A stretch of DNA of 29,202 bases, taken from positions 1 through 29,202 of the forward strand of contig CAMAWT010000023.1 in the NCBI GenBank assembly GCA_945862065.1, given 5' to 3'. This DNA comes from Flavobacterium psychrophilum. Lineage in GTDB: Bacteria; Bacteroidota; Bacteroidia; Flavobacteriales; Flavobacteriaceae. The position numbers and the translations under genes are program-made. The notes beneath the pieces were generated by a model. It saw only the letters and a program-made list of their open reading frames with translations, ran no database searches and was not told the DNA's origin. Positions 1 to 6,350 of this stretch are shown in pieces; position 1 is the first letter of the stretch; every line of letters starts with the position of its first letter.

Positions 1-70
1 TGTCTTGCCATTTTTTTAAGATTTAAAAAGTTAATAATTAGATAAAATTCATAAGACAAATTTCAATGAT

Positions 71-78
71 TATCTTTG
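71..78 (+). promoter_or_regulatory. -7 promoter box for the nuclease gene
   Basis: TATCTTTG matches the Bacteroidota -7 consensus TAnnTTTG and lies 30 bases before the ATG at 109. No clear TTG -33 element is visible. The box overlaps the alternative TTG start at 76, which argues for starting the gene at 109. Confidence 0.55.
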
Positions 79-108
79 AATATCAATAACTTAAATAACT
101 GTAAATCA

Positions 109-600
109 ATGCAATACAACGCAAAAGCACCGTACATAGTGGAAACCCACTGGCAAATTGAAGAAGTCCTTGATGGTGATAGCATCATCATTTGCAATCG
201 TTTCACTCAAATGAAAAAAGAAATCCGACTTTATGGCTTGGATGCACCAGAAGTAAAACTAAATAGGAAGATGATTGAAGATGAAGAGAAAAGCAGTTTA
301 CCTGCTCATTTATTGCTTCAATTTGGTTTGCAATCCTTGCACTTCGTTTTGTCGGTTGCACCGCCAAAAACGACGGTAACTATCATCACAGAACAGGAGA
401 ATTATTACGACTACTGGAACAGGCAATTAGGGTATGTAATTTTGCCTAGTGGATTATGTTTAAATGAATTACTTTTACAAAATGGGTATGCTAAAGCAAC
501 CCAACACTATTATTGTGGCAAGCTAGCAGAGTATCAAGCGATGAACCGCCAAGCGCAGCTTAATAATATAGGGATCTATAGTCAAGTAAAAGTATTCTGA
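109..600 (+). CDS. Staphylococcal nuclease-like (SNase/TNase) protein
   Basis: A 163-residue protein with the SNase (OB-fold) signature. A DGDS segment, as in VIDGDT of the family, is followed by IRLYGLDAPEVK, which supplies the Arg and Glu equivalent to Arg35 and Glu43 of the staphylococcal enzyme and an Asp for calcium. YYDYWNRQLGYVIL aligns with the segment that carries Arg87. The family cleaves DNA and RNA in a calcium-dependent way. The C-terminal part (LNELLLQNGYAKA, then an alpha-helical tail) is also typical. No signal peptide is seen, so the protein should be cytoplasmic unless exported in another way. An in-frame TTG at 76 would add 11 residues, but it overlaps the promoter box, so the ATG at 109 is chosen. 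The gene stands alone just left of the cassette-like region. The family call is firm; the role is unknown. Confidence 0.85.
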   Translation: MQYNAKAPYIVETHWQIEEVLDGDSIIICNRFTQMKKEIRLYGLDAPEVKLNRKMIEDEEKSSLPAHLLLQFGLQSLHFVLSVAPPKTTVTIITEQENYYDYWNRQLGYVILPSGLCLNELLLQNGYAKATQHYYCGKLAEYQAMNRQAQLNNIGIYSQVKVF

Positions 601-691
601 TTTGTTGTACTTATGTTGTACTAAGAGAATTTAAAAAGTAAAGAACATCAATAAATACTTATCCTTACAGGCGTAAAGAGTATATATACTA

Positions 692-701
692 GTTAGGCAC
701 A
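692..701 (+). repeat. Left boundary of cassette-like unit 1 (R'-type core site)
   Basis: GTTAGGCACA here is the exact reverse complement of TGTGCCTAAC at 2708-2717. The first seven bases fit the integron attC R' consensus GTTRRRY. The two sites enclose the three genes at 752-2700. The rest of a left-hand fold-back repeat is not recognisable upstream. Confidence 0.5.
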
Positions 702-751
702 AGTTTACCGGACAACAAAAATAAATTCATATATAAACAGAAAATTTTTGA

Positions 752-1792
752 ATGAAAAAAATTTACACAGAAGAAAAATATAAAAGATATAATTTAACTA
801 AAAGTAGAAAAGGACTTAAAAAAAGGAAAAAAACATATCAACCAAACTATACTTCTTATAAAGATTTTGTATCAAATATAAAAGATAAAGTTGAAGCTCC
901 TGAAGACTTTAGACTTATAGAAAATACTGAAAAGTGTTTAAAATTTTTTAGAGATATTAGAAGTAAAGAGTTTCTGACTAACATAAAAGGGGAAAAATCA
1001 GTGGAATTTACATTAGAAAAAGTAACTGAAATAGATTATGGTACAATCAGTATTTTAACTGCAATTAGTGATGATTTAAAATACAAAAATATCAATTTTA
1101 GAGGAAATCTTCCACCTAATGAAAAAAGCCGAGAATTTGTAATCGAATCTGGGTTCTTAAACCATATGTTTGATTCGCGTGGAAATAAAATTTCAGTTAA
1201 CTCTAAATCTGATTTGATTTTTTTTGAAAAAGGCTCTGGTAAACTTTTAGAGAAAGATAACATGAAAATAAGCGAAATGGTGAAAAGTGCTATTTTACAT
1301 CTCACTGGCGAATCAAAACATTGCCTTCCTATTAAAACTTTAATATTGGAAATATGTGGTAACTCAATAGAATGGGGAAATACATCAAAAAAACAATGGC
1401 TATTTGGTTTGAAATATAATGAAAATAAAGTTATTTTTACTGTTACTGATGTTGGTTTAGGAATTTTAAAAACCTTGCGAAAAAAGAATTTTCAAAAAAT
1501 AAATGATGCTTTTACATTCAAAAGTCCTAAAGAAATATTAATTGGAGCATTTCAAAAAAAATATAATTCAAGCACAATGGAAGAAAATAGAAATAAAGGT
1601 TTGCCATCAGTAAGATTGAATTATGAAATTGGTAATATTAAAAATCTAATTGTAATTACAAATGACGTAATTTTGCACTATGATAATCAGTTAAAATCAA
1701 AAACATTTATAAAAGGCACACCACGTTATAAAGGAACTTTTTATCAATGGGAAATGGATTTAGTTTGTGTTAATAAAATTTATAAAACATAA
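752..1792 (+). CDS. STAS-like domain fused to GHKL (histidine-kinase-type) ATPase
   Basis: A 346-residue protein that begins with a lysine-rich segment. At about residues 85-145 it has a STAS-like fold (VEFTLEKVTEIDYGTIS, later NFRGNLPP). At about 185-320 it has a GHKL ATPase domain. The N box is LEICGNSIEWG near residue 200, and the G1 box is TDVGLGI near 230. NKGLPSVR near 280 corresponds to the G2 region. No phospho-acceptor histidine domain or membrane segment is seen, so it is not a classical sensor kinase. It resembles RsbW-type switch ATPases. The next gene starts 3 bases after its stop and encodes a STAS-like protein, so the two probably form a partner-switch pair. Very AT-rich coding and the cassette-like flanks suggest horizontal acquisition. 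The function is not known. Confidence 0.8.
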   Translation: MKKIYTEEKYKRYNLTKSRKGLKKRKKTYQPNYTSYKDFVSNIKDKVEAPEDFRLIENTEKCLKFFRDIRSKEFLTNIKGEKSVEFTLEKVTEIDYGTISILTAISDDLKYKNINFRGNLPPNEKSREFVIESGFLNHMFDSRGNKISVNSKSDLIFFEKGSGKLLEKDNMKISEMVKSAILHLTGESKHCLPIKTLILEICGNSIEWGNTSKKQWLFGLKYNENKVIFTVTDVGLGILKTLRKKNFQKINDAFTFKSPKEILIGAFQKKYNSSTMEENRNKGLPSVRLNYEIGNIKNLIVITNDVILHYDNQLKSKTFIKGTPRYKGTFYQWEMDLVCVNKIYKT

Positions 1793-1795
1793 GAA

Positions 1796-2224
1796 ATGGA
1801 AATTAGTATATTAAAAAATTTTAGTGAATATCCTGGTTTAAGACATTGCAAAATAAGTGATAAATCTGGAGAAGAATTTTATCATTCAGTTTTGAATGAT
1901 AAATTTTATGAGGTATTTTCAAATAATGATATGTTAATTGTTGATTTAGATAATACAGGTGGTTATGCTTCTTCATTTCTTGACGAAGCATTTGGCAATC
2001 TTGTTTTTGATTTTACTTTAGATAAGGTCAAAAACAAGATAGAAATTATCTCAATTCAAGAACCACATTGGAAAGATATGATTTTAGACAAAACTTTTAA
2101 AGAGTGGGAAAACAGAAGATTGCAAAAAATAAATCCTGTAGTGACATTAACACATAAGCCGTGGTATCGTTTAGTTGAAAATAACTTAATAAAAGAAGTA
2201 TGGGAATCGCCTGTTGTTGTGTAA
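1796..2224 (+). CDS. STAS-like DUF4325 protein
   Basis: A 142-residue soluble protein. The central segment MLIVDLDNTGGYASSFLDEAFG carries the DUF4325 pattern: a hydrophobic strand ending in Asp, then a Ser-Phe-(hydrophobic)-Asp-Glu helix start. DUF4325 is a STAS-like family often encoded beside GHKL ATPases. By analogy with anti-sigma-antagonist proteins, it may bind or be regulated by the ATPase encoded just upstream, whose stop lies 3 bases before this ATG. The C-terminal third is predicted helical and contains PHWKDMILDKTFKEWENRR. The downstream membrane protein begins 8 bases after this stop, so all three genes look co-transcribed. The family assignment is fairly sure; the pathway is inferred. 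Confidence 0.72.
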   Translation: MEISILKNFSEYPGLRHCKISDKSGEEFYHSVLNDKFYEVFSNNDMLIVDLDNTGGYASSFLDEAFGNLVFDFTLDKVKNKIEIISIQEPHWKDMILDKTFKEWENRRLQKINPVVTLTHKPWYRLVENNLIKEVWESPVVV

Positions 2225-2232
2225 CTGAACCA

Positions 2233-2700
2233 ATGTTTGATACTGGAAATTATATTGATGTTATTGCAATTATAGCGAATGTTATACTTACAATTTGGAT
2301 TGTACTTGTCATTCAAGATAGGTCAAATAACAAAAGAATTTTAAAAGATCATTACATTAATGAAATTAAAGAATTAAAAAATGACTACAATGTATATTTG
2401 ACAAATCTATACCTAGGTAAAGTGTCACCAAAGAATATTATTCCTTGGTTTAAACTTATGAATATAAAGGTAACAGATATTATGGATGAAATTAATTGTA
2501 TTTACAAAATAGATAAAAATACTTTGAATCCTTATCAAAATGAATTAAGAGATTTATTAACAGATAATGAAGATTTCAATAATCAGTTTAATGATGAAAA
2601 ATTAAATTTGACTTCCACATCAAAAAATTCGTTGATTAAATTTCAACATGAAAAGAATAAATTATTTAATCATATAATATTAAAAATCAACAATTCGTAA
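2233..2700 (+). CDS. Small single-pass membrane protein, third gene of the STAS/GHKL unit
   Basis: A 155-residue protein I do not recognise. Residues 6-25 (YIDVIAIIANVILTIWIVLV) form one N-terminal transmembrane helix. A basic, Asn/Lys-rich, mostly helical cytoplasmic part follows. The ATG at 2233 is preferred. An in-frame ATG at 2200 would overlap the preceding gene and add the residues MGIACCCVTEP before the helix. Gene order (switch ATPase, STAS-like protein, membrane protein) and the lack of its own promoter suggest it is the output component of the unit, possibly a membrane effector. That role is inference. The gene ends 10 bases before the attC-like core site at 2711. Confidence 0.65.
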   Translation: MFDTGNYIDVIAIIANVILTIWIVLVIQDRSNNKRILKDHYINEIKELKNDYNVYLTNLYLGKVSPKNIIPWFKLMNIKVTDIMDEINCIYKIDKNTLNPYQNELRDLLTDNEDFNNQFNDEKLNLTSTSKNSLIKFQHEKNKLFNHIILKINNS

Positions 2701-2710
2701 AAAAACCTGT

Positions 2711-2724
2711 GCCTAACAGCCGTT
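2711..2724 (+). repeat. 5' arm of attC-like repeat, interrupted by the IS element
   Basis: GCCTAACAGCCGTT fits the attC R'' consensus RYYYAAC in its first seven bases. It shares CTAACAGCCGTT with the repeat at 10195 and most of it with the one at 10813. The IS110-type element begins one or two bases later, and the continuation of the repeat is found beyond the IS from 4234. Confidence 0.6.
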
Positions 2725-2725
2725 C

Positions 2726-2763
2726 CTATGTAAAGCACCATAAAGTTATTAACAACTTTGAGT
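2726..2763. repeat. IS inverted repeat, left copy
   Basis: CTATGTAAAGCA at the start and AACTTTGAGT at the end are repeated in inverted orientation at 4209-4232. The intervening bases are longer here than in the other copy. The repeat marks the left IS boundary. Confidence 0.65.
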
Positions 2764-2939
2764 AAGGGTTTTATTTCGTTTATTCTCGAGTTAATAATTC
2801 GCAACACGGCTTGTTGGTAAAGTTGGCAACTAACTTTTGTCCGCCAAAGGCAAGGACATAAAAAGTTAGGCTAACTTTATCAATGATGCCACGATAGATT
2901 TTCCTCTTTTATTTCATATTTTTTCTTTTTAAATTCTTA

Positions 2940-3085
2940 AAGTTCACGCTCCTATATGTGGTCTCCAATTCCTCGCAGCCACCAGCATCGGTATGATTGT
3001 AAGAATAAATAAAATAGCTACCTGCTTGGCGCTGTGGCTTCAGACAATCGGAACCACCACGGCTGTTTTGAAGTCTATTTCTCTT
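2940..3085 (-). ncRNA. Bridge RNA (seekRNA) core of the IS, with target- and donor-binding loops
   Basis: Two similar stem-internal-loop structures lie downstream of the transposase, read here on the plus strand. The target loop is 3012-3080. Its outer stem is AAATAG (3012) with CTATTT (3075), and its inner hairpin is GTGG-c-TTC (3034) with GAACCAC (3051). The two loop sides are TGCTTGGC (3023) and CACGGCTGTT (3058). The first equals the right IS flank at 4234. The second is the reverse complement of AACAGCCGTG, the left flank at 2715 apart from the last base. The donor loop is about 2945-2995, with inner hairpin GTGG-t-CT (2958) and AGCCAC (2977). Its sides TCCTAT (2950) and AGCATC (2984) match the left IS end at 2724 and, inverted, the right end at 4232. 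Transcript ends are not known. Confidence 0.78.
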
Positions 3086-3119
3086 GTATGGTTGAGCTTG
3101 TTAAGAAAATTTTACTTTT

Positions 3120-4190
3120 TTATTGTTCTATAACTAAATTACGATTTATTTGATAAGGTGTTTCCGTTTTGATGACCGATAATATTCTTCGTGCCATTTT
3201 GTGGGCTACTTTAACAATAATACTCTTCACGTTTTTTCCTTGATGTTTGCGATAATATTGTTGCATTTCGATATCTTTTCTAATAGCAACCCAAGCCGCT
3301 TCTATCAAGTAACTTCTAAGTTGTGAGCGACTTCGTGGTGTAATTCCCAAACATTTTTCACTATCGCCACTATTATAAATCCCAGGAACTAATCCAATAT
3401 AAGAACTAAATTGTGCTTCGGTATTAAATCGACGTAAATCACCACATTCGGCTATAATTACACTGGCTAAATAACCGCCAATTCCTGGTATGGATTTTAA
3501 AAGATAATAATCTTTTTTGTTGTTTTTTCTACAATGTAATCTCATTTGATTCGCAATTTCTAAATATTCTAATTTAATAAATTTATAGAGTCTTATTTTG
3601 CCTTGTAAAGCCAAATCGCCACAACTCGTACTAAACTTTAATTCTTCTAACCAAGAAACAAAATCCTTGCTCCAATTCGAATTATCAAACTGGTCTGGAA
3701 CTTTGATACCATGAAAAAGTAACATACTTTTAATATGTGATTTGGTTTGACGTAATTTCTTGGTTACTTGAGTCCGATGTCGTGCCAAAGTAGTAAACTG
3801 TTCGTGTTCTTCTGTAGGAATGTAAATTCCTTTTAGGACACCAGCTTTTAATTGATTAGATAAGTTTTTCGAATCTAAAGCATCCGTTTTTTGATAACGC
3901 TCCTTATCACCAGTCTTCACATCTGCTGGATTAACAACCAAAACATGCCAGCCCAAATTTAAAAAATAGCGAGCAACGGAAAAACCACAACATCCAGCTT
4001 CATAAACCAAATGTACTTCATGATTCGGAAAAGTTCGTTCAACATATTGATACAAATCCTCTGAAACGGAAGGTAGAGAATACGTTTTATGGAAAAATAA
4101 ATCCGTTTGAATAGAAACGGTCCAACTTTTTTTGTGAATGTCTAATCCAATGAATATCTTTGGAATAGTTAAAGCATCGTGTAATTGCAT
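3120..4190 (-). CDS. IS110/IS1111-family transposase (DEDD recombinase)
   Basis: A 356-residue protein of normal length for the family. The N-terminal RuvC-like DEDD domain shows IFIGLDIHKK near residue 10 (first Asp), YEAGCCGFSVARYF near 60 (Glu) and KTDALDSKNL near 105 (two Asp). The C-terminal Tnp20 domain has LKSIPGIGGYLASVI, SYIGLVPG and the family's serine region around IYNSGDSE and TPRSRSQLR. It would perform RNA-guided insertion through a circular intermediate. The ATG at 4190 is preferred to the upstream TTG at 4214, which lies inside the IS inverted repeat. The reading frame is intact, so the element may be active. It is encoded against the surrounding genes. Confidence 0.93.
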   Translation of the reverse strand: MQLHDALTIPKIFIGLDIHKKSWTVSIQTDLFFHKTYSLPSVSEDLYQYVERTFPNHEVHLVYEAGCCGFSVARYFLNLGWHVLVVNPADVKTGDKERYQKTDALDSKNLSNQLKAGVLKGIYIPTEEHEQFTTLARHRTQVTKKLRQTKSHIKSMLLFHGIKVPDQFDNSNWSKDFVSWLEELKFSTSCGDLALQGKIRLYKFIKLEYLEIANQMRLHCRKNNKKDYYLLKSIPGIGGYLASVIIAECGDLRRFNTEAQFSSYIGLVPGIYNSGDSEKCLGITPRSRSQLRSYLIEAAWVAIRKDIEMQQYYRKHQGKNVKSIIVKVAHKMARRILSVIKTETPYQINRNLVIEQ

Positions 4191-4208
4191 AATCTTCGTT
4201 TTTAGGAA

Positions 4209-4232
4209 ACTCAAAGTTATGCTTTTACATAG
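4209..4232. repeat. IS inverted repeat, right copy
   Basis: ACTCAAAGTT followed by ATGCTTTTACATAG is the inverted counterpart of 2726-2763. It ends one base before the right flank of the IS. Confidence 0.65.
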
Positions 4233-4233
4233 A

Positions 4234-4355
4234 TGCTTGGCAAAATTGCGAATTTTGTGATAAGTTAACTTTTATTTCTTACAAGAAATTTTATCTTTTA
4301 TAAAAATATAAAGTTCCGAACTTCTCAACCTCGCCAAGCGACGTAACGTCTCCAG
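4234..4355 (+). repeat. 3' remainder of the IS-split attC-like repeat
   Basis: GCTTGGC (4235) and TTGCGAA (4246) pair with TTCTCAA (4322, one mismatch) and GCCAAGC (4333) to give a fold-back with a loop of about 70 bases. Joined to the arm at 2711-2723, this would rebuild one repeat of the type seen intact at 10195. The expected terminal GTTAG is not seen; GACGTAACGTC follows instead, so this copy is degenerate at its 3' end. Confidence 0.5.
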
Positions 4356-4404
4356 GGTATGCAAATTTTTAACCAGTACTATTAAATAATTTAAAATAAA
4401 AAAC

Positions 4405-4433
4405 CACAACAATTGAGTTGTGTTTTTTTTTTT
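4405..4433 (+). terminator. Rho-independent terminator
   Basis: CACAAC (4405) pairs with GTTGTG (4417), followed by eleven T. It stops plus-strand transcription between the IS region and the spike-like gene. A second perfect 7-bp hairpin, TTGCGTA-aaaa-TACGCAA, follows at 4435-4452. Confidence 0.7.
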
Positions 4434-4474
4434 GGTTGCGTAAAAATACGCAATAAAATGAATCTGTATGGTTT

Positions 4475-4482
4475 TACATTTG
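4475..4482 (+). promoter_or_regulatory. Possible -7 box for the spike-like gene
   Basis: TACATTTG fits TAnnTTTG but lies about 130 bases before the ATG at 4615, and no TTG is found at the right distance upstream. Apart from this box, the terminator and the repeat remainder, 4191-4614 holds nothing I can identify. Confidence 0.35.
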
Positions 4483-4614
4483 TTTATTAGTTATTAGTTA
4501 TCGTAATATTAAAAAGCTCAACAAGTAGGTTTAATCCTAGAAATTGATGTTTAAAATAGGTATGATTAGTTTAGGAGCGGTCAGTAAAATGTTTAATTAA
4601 AATAGTAGAATTTT

Positions 4615-6315
4615 ATGAATGAAGTATTGAATTTAATAGCTTTAAAAGAGATTGATGTAAGTAATATTGATAACGGGACACTTTGTTACGTCAAGGGTCA
4701 TACATCTCAAGGTGATGGTGGTGGAGGTGTTTTTATGTGGAGAACAGAGGACATATTTAAAATTGTAGATTATGTACCAGGAGTTTATAGTAATGACAAT
4801 AATGGTACAATTATTAAAACAGCGTCCAGTATAGAATGGAATAAAGGAAAATGGGTACGGCAATACGACGGCTATATTAACGTACTTTATTTTGGAGCAT
4901 TTGGAAAACCTTTTGTAGATTATACCGCAGAAATTCAAAATGCAATTGATTTTGCTTTTTTAAATGCATCAAATGAGCCTTTTTTACATGGTTCAGTTGT
5001 TTATATTCCAAATGGAGGATATAGAATCAATCAACTATTATTAAAAAATGGAGTTTCTATTTTAGGCGAATCTTTAGAAAAAACATTCATTCAATCAACA
5101 GAAAATCATGTGGTAGATTATATGTTTAAAATTGATAAAGGGCCTATATTTTTAAACATTTCAAACTTGAATATTTATGGTAGAAATGAGACAAATGCGG
5201 GTTGTTTTTTATTTGAAGCCCAACCAGTTGTTATCCCAGGAACGCTAAATCAAGTTTATGGAGGTTTATGGGATTCTTCTATAAAAAATATAAAAATTTC
5301 AGGATTTAAAGGTCATGGAATTTATTTAAAAGGCAGCGGGAATTTAGAGAATCAAAATTTAGATTTGCCAAATCAATTTAATGTATTTGAGAATGTTAGG
5401 GTATCAAAAGCTAGCGATTATTCCAATGCACTTAAAATGTTTGGTCAAAATGGTCAAACATCTTTTATTAACTGCACTTTTGATGGGTTTTCATACTCAA
5501 GTAATAACATTTTAACATATTCAAAAGGGAATAATGTAAATATAAAAAACAAATTAGCAGCATCATCAGCTGTTGTTTCATTTATTAATTGTACATGTCA
5601 AGAGGCAGATTATGGGATATACATAGAATGGGCAGAGAATATATCCATTGACAACTGTTGGTTTGAAAATTTAGGGGTAGCTATTACTTTAATTAGTAGT
5701 TATTCAGATAGTATTAATGAACAATCTTGTAAAGCAATTTCAATTTCAAACAATAGATTTGCAAATGCGGCTGGTTTTGGGTCATTAAATGTGCCCAACA
5801 ACATAAAAATTGGTCAATGTATTTCTGTCACAAAATCTTTTGTAAGTGTACATAATAATTATGTAACTATTACAGATATTAGTAGCTCTTATTTCAATGA
5901 CAAAAGTGTTTTTTTATTAGCTTCTGATAACGATTTGTCTGGTGGTGTAACGATTTCAGGAAATACTTTTCAATATGACTTACTTGGTAAAACTTTCGGT
6001 ATTATGCAAGTTATAGAAGTTATTAGCAATGAAATAAATTGTTCAGGCAATAAATTACTTTTTGTAAATGGTTCAACCTCTGTGATAAAAACGATAAAAT
6101 CATCAATAAATGCTAGTGAGTATCTAACAATTCGAGCTAATATAGGGTCAATAAAATTTGATAATTCCAATAATATTTTTTTAACACATAAATCTACATT
6201 AACTTTGAATAATGGTGAAATTGCTACATTTGTAAAAATTGATAATATTGTCAGTTTAAATTATGAAACCTATCAATTGGTATCTGTCATGAAAGCAAAT
6301 ACAGTCTTTACTTAG
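4615..6315 (+). CDS. Pectate-lyase-superfamily (right-handed beta-helix) tail-spike-like protein
   Basis: A 566-residue protein. The N-terminal module (DNGTLCYVKGHTSQGDGGGG, then VFMWR) resembles phage tail-spike head-binding or adaptor segments. It is followed by VLYFGAFGKPFVDYTAEIQNAIDFA, the usual entry into a pectate-lyase-3/GH28-type beta-helix. VVYIPNGGYRI and SILGESLEKTFIQST are also typical. From about residue 150 onward, short Asn- and Gly-rich turns repeat (FINCTF, SFINCTC, ISIDNCWFENL, ISISNNRF), as expected of parallel beta-helix coils. No signal peptide or sorting domain is present, which suits a phage or injection-particle spike better than a secreted enzyme. No other phage gene is nearby. 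It lies 35 bases before a secreted RCC1 protein. Catalytic residues cannot be assigned by eye. Confidence 0.7.
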   Translation: MNEVLNLIALKEIDVSNIDNGTLCYVKGHTSQGDGGGGVFMWRTEDIFKIVDYVPGVYSNDNNGTIIKTASSIEWNKGKWVRQYDGYINVLYFGAFGKPFVDYTAEIQNAIDFAFLNASNEPFLHGSVVYIPNGGYRINQLLLKNGVSILGESLEKTFIQSTENHVVDYMFKIDKGPIFLNISNLNIYGRNETNAGCFLFEAQPVVIPGTLNQVYGGLWDSSIKNIKISGFKGHGIYLKGSGNLENQNLDLPNQFNVFENVRVSKASDYSNALKMFGQNGQTSFINCTFDGFSYSSNNILTYSKGNNVNIKNKLAASSAVVSFINCTCQEADYGIYIEWAENISIDNCWFENLGVAITLISSYSDSINEQSCKAISISNNRFANAAGFGSLNVPNNIKIGQCISVTKSFVSVHNNYVTITDISSSYFNDKSVFLLASDNDLSGGVTISGNTFQYDLLGKTFGIMQVIEVISNEINCSGNKLLFVNGSTSVIKTIKSSINASEYLTIRANIGSIKFDNSNNIFLTHKSTLTLNNGEIATFVKIDNIVSLNYETYQLVSVMKANTVFT

Positions 6316-6350
6316 TATTTTGTATCTGTAAACTTTTAAATCATCAAATC

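Larger units (their letters stand above)
2725..4233 (-). mobile_element. IS110/IS1111-family insertion sequence, about 1.5 kb
   Basis: The element has a transposase gene on the minus strand, a 54-60 bp left end of the gene side and a long (about 390 bp) non-coding region downstream of the gene. Ends are set by an inverted repeat: CTATGTAAAGCA plus AACTTTGAGT at 2726-2763, against its inverted copy at 4209-4232 (the left copy has about 14 extra bases between the two blocks). The flanks are the two halves of one attC-like repeat. A long structured non-coding region 3' of the transposase is characteristic of the IS1111 group, which encodes its guide RNA there. No target-site duplication is expected for this family. 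The exact junction is uncertain by one or two bases (left reads TT, right reads TG). Confidence 0.8.

Noticed and set aside
1036..1305. Minus-strand open frame opposite the STAS-GHKL gene
   Set aside because: It lies fully inside a gene with clear ATPase motifs and has no domain, start signal or promoter of its own.
2711..2872. A complete 160-bp attC site from GCCTAAC (2711) to GTTAGGC (2866)
   Set aside because: The IS inverted repeat starts at 2726 and the guide RNA names 4234 as the other half of the target, so the GTTAGGC at 2866 lies inside the IS and belongs to its own hairpin.
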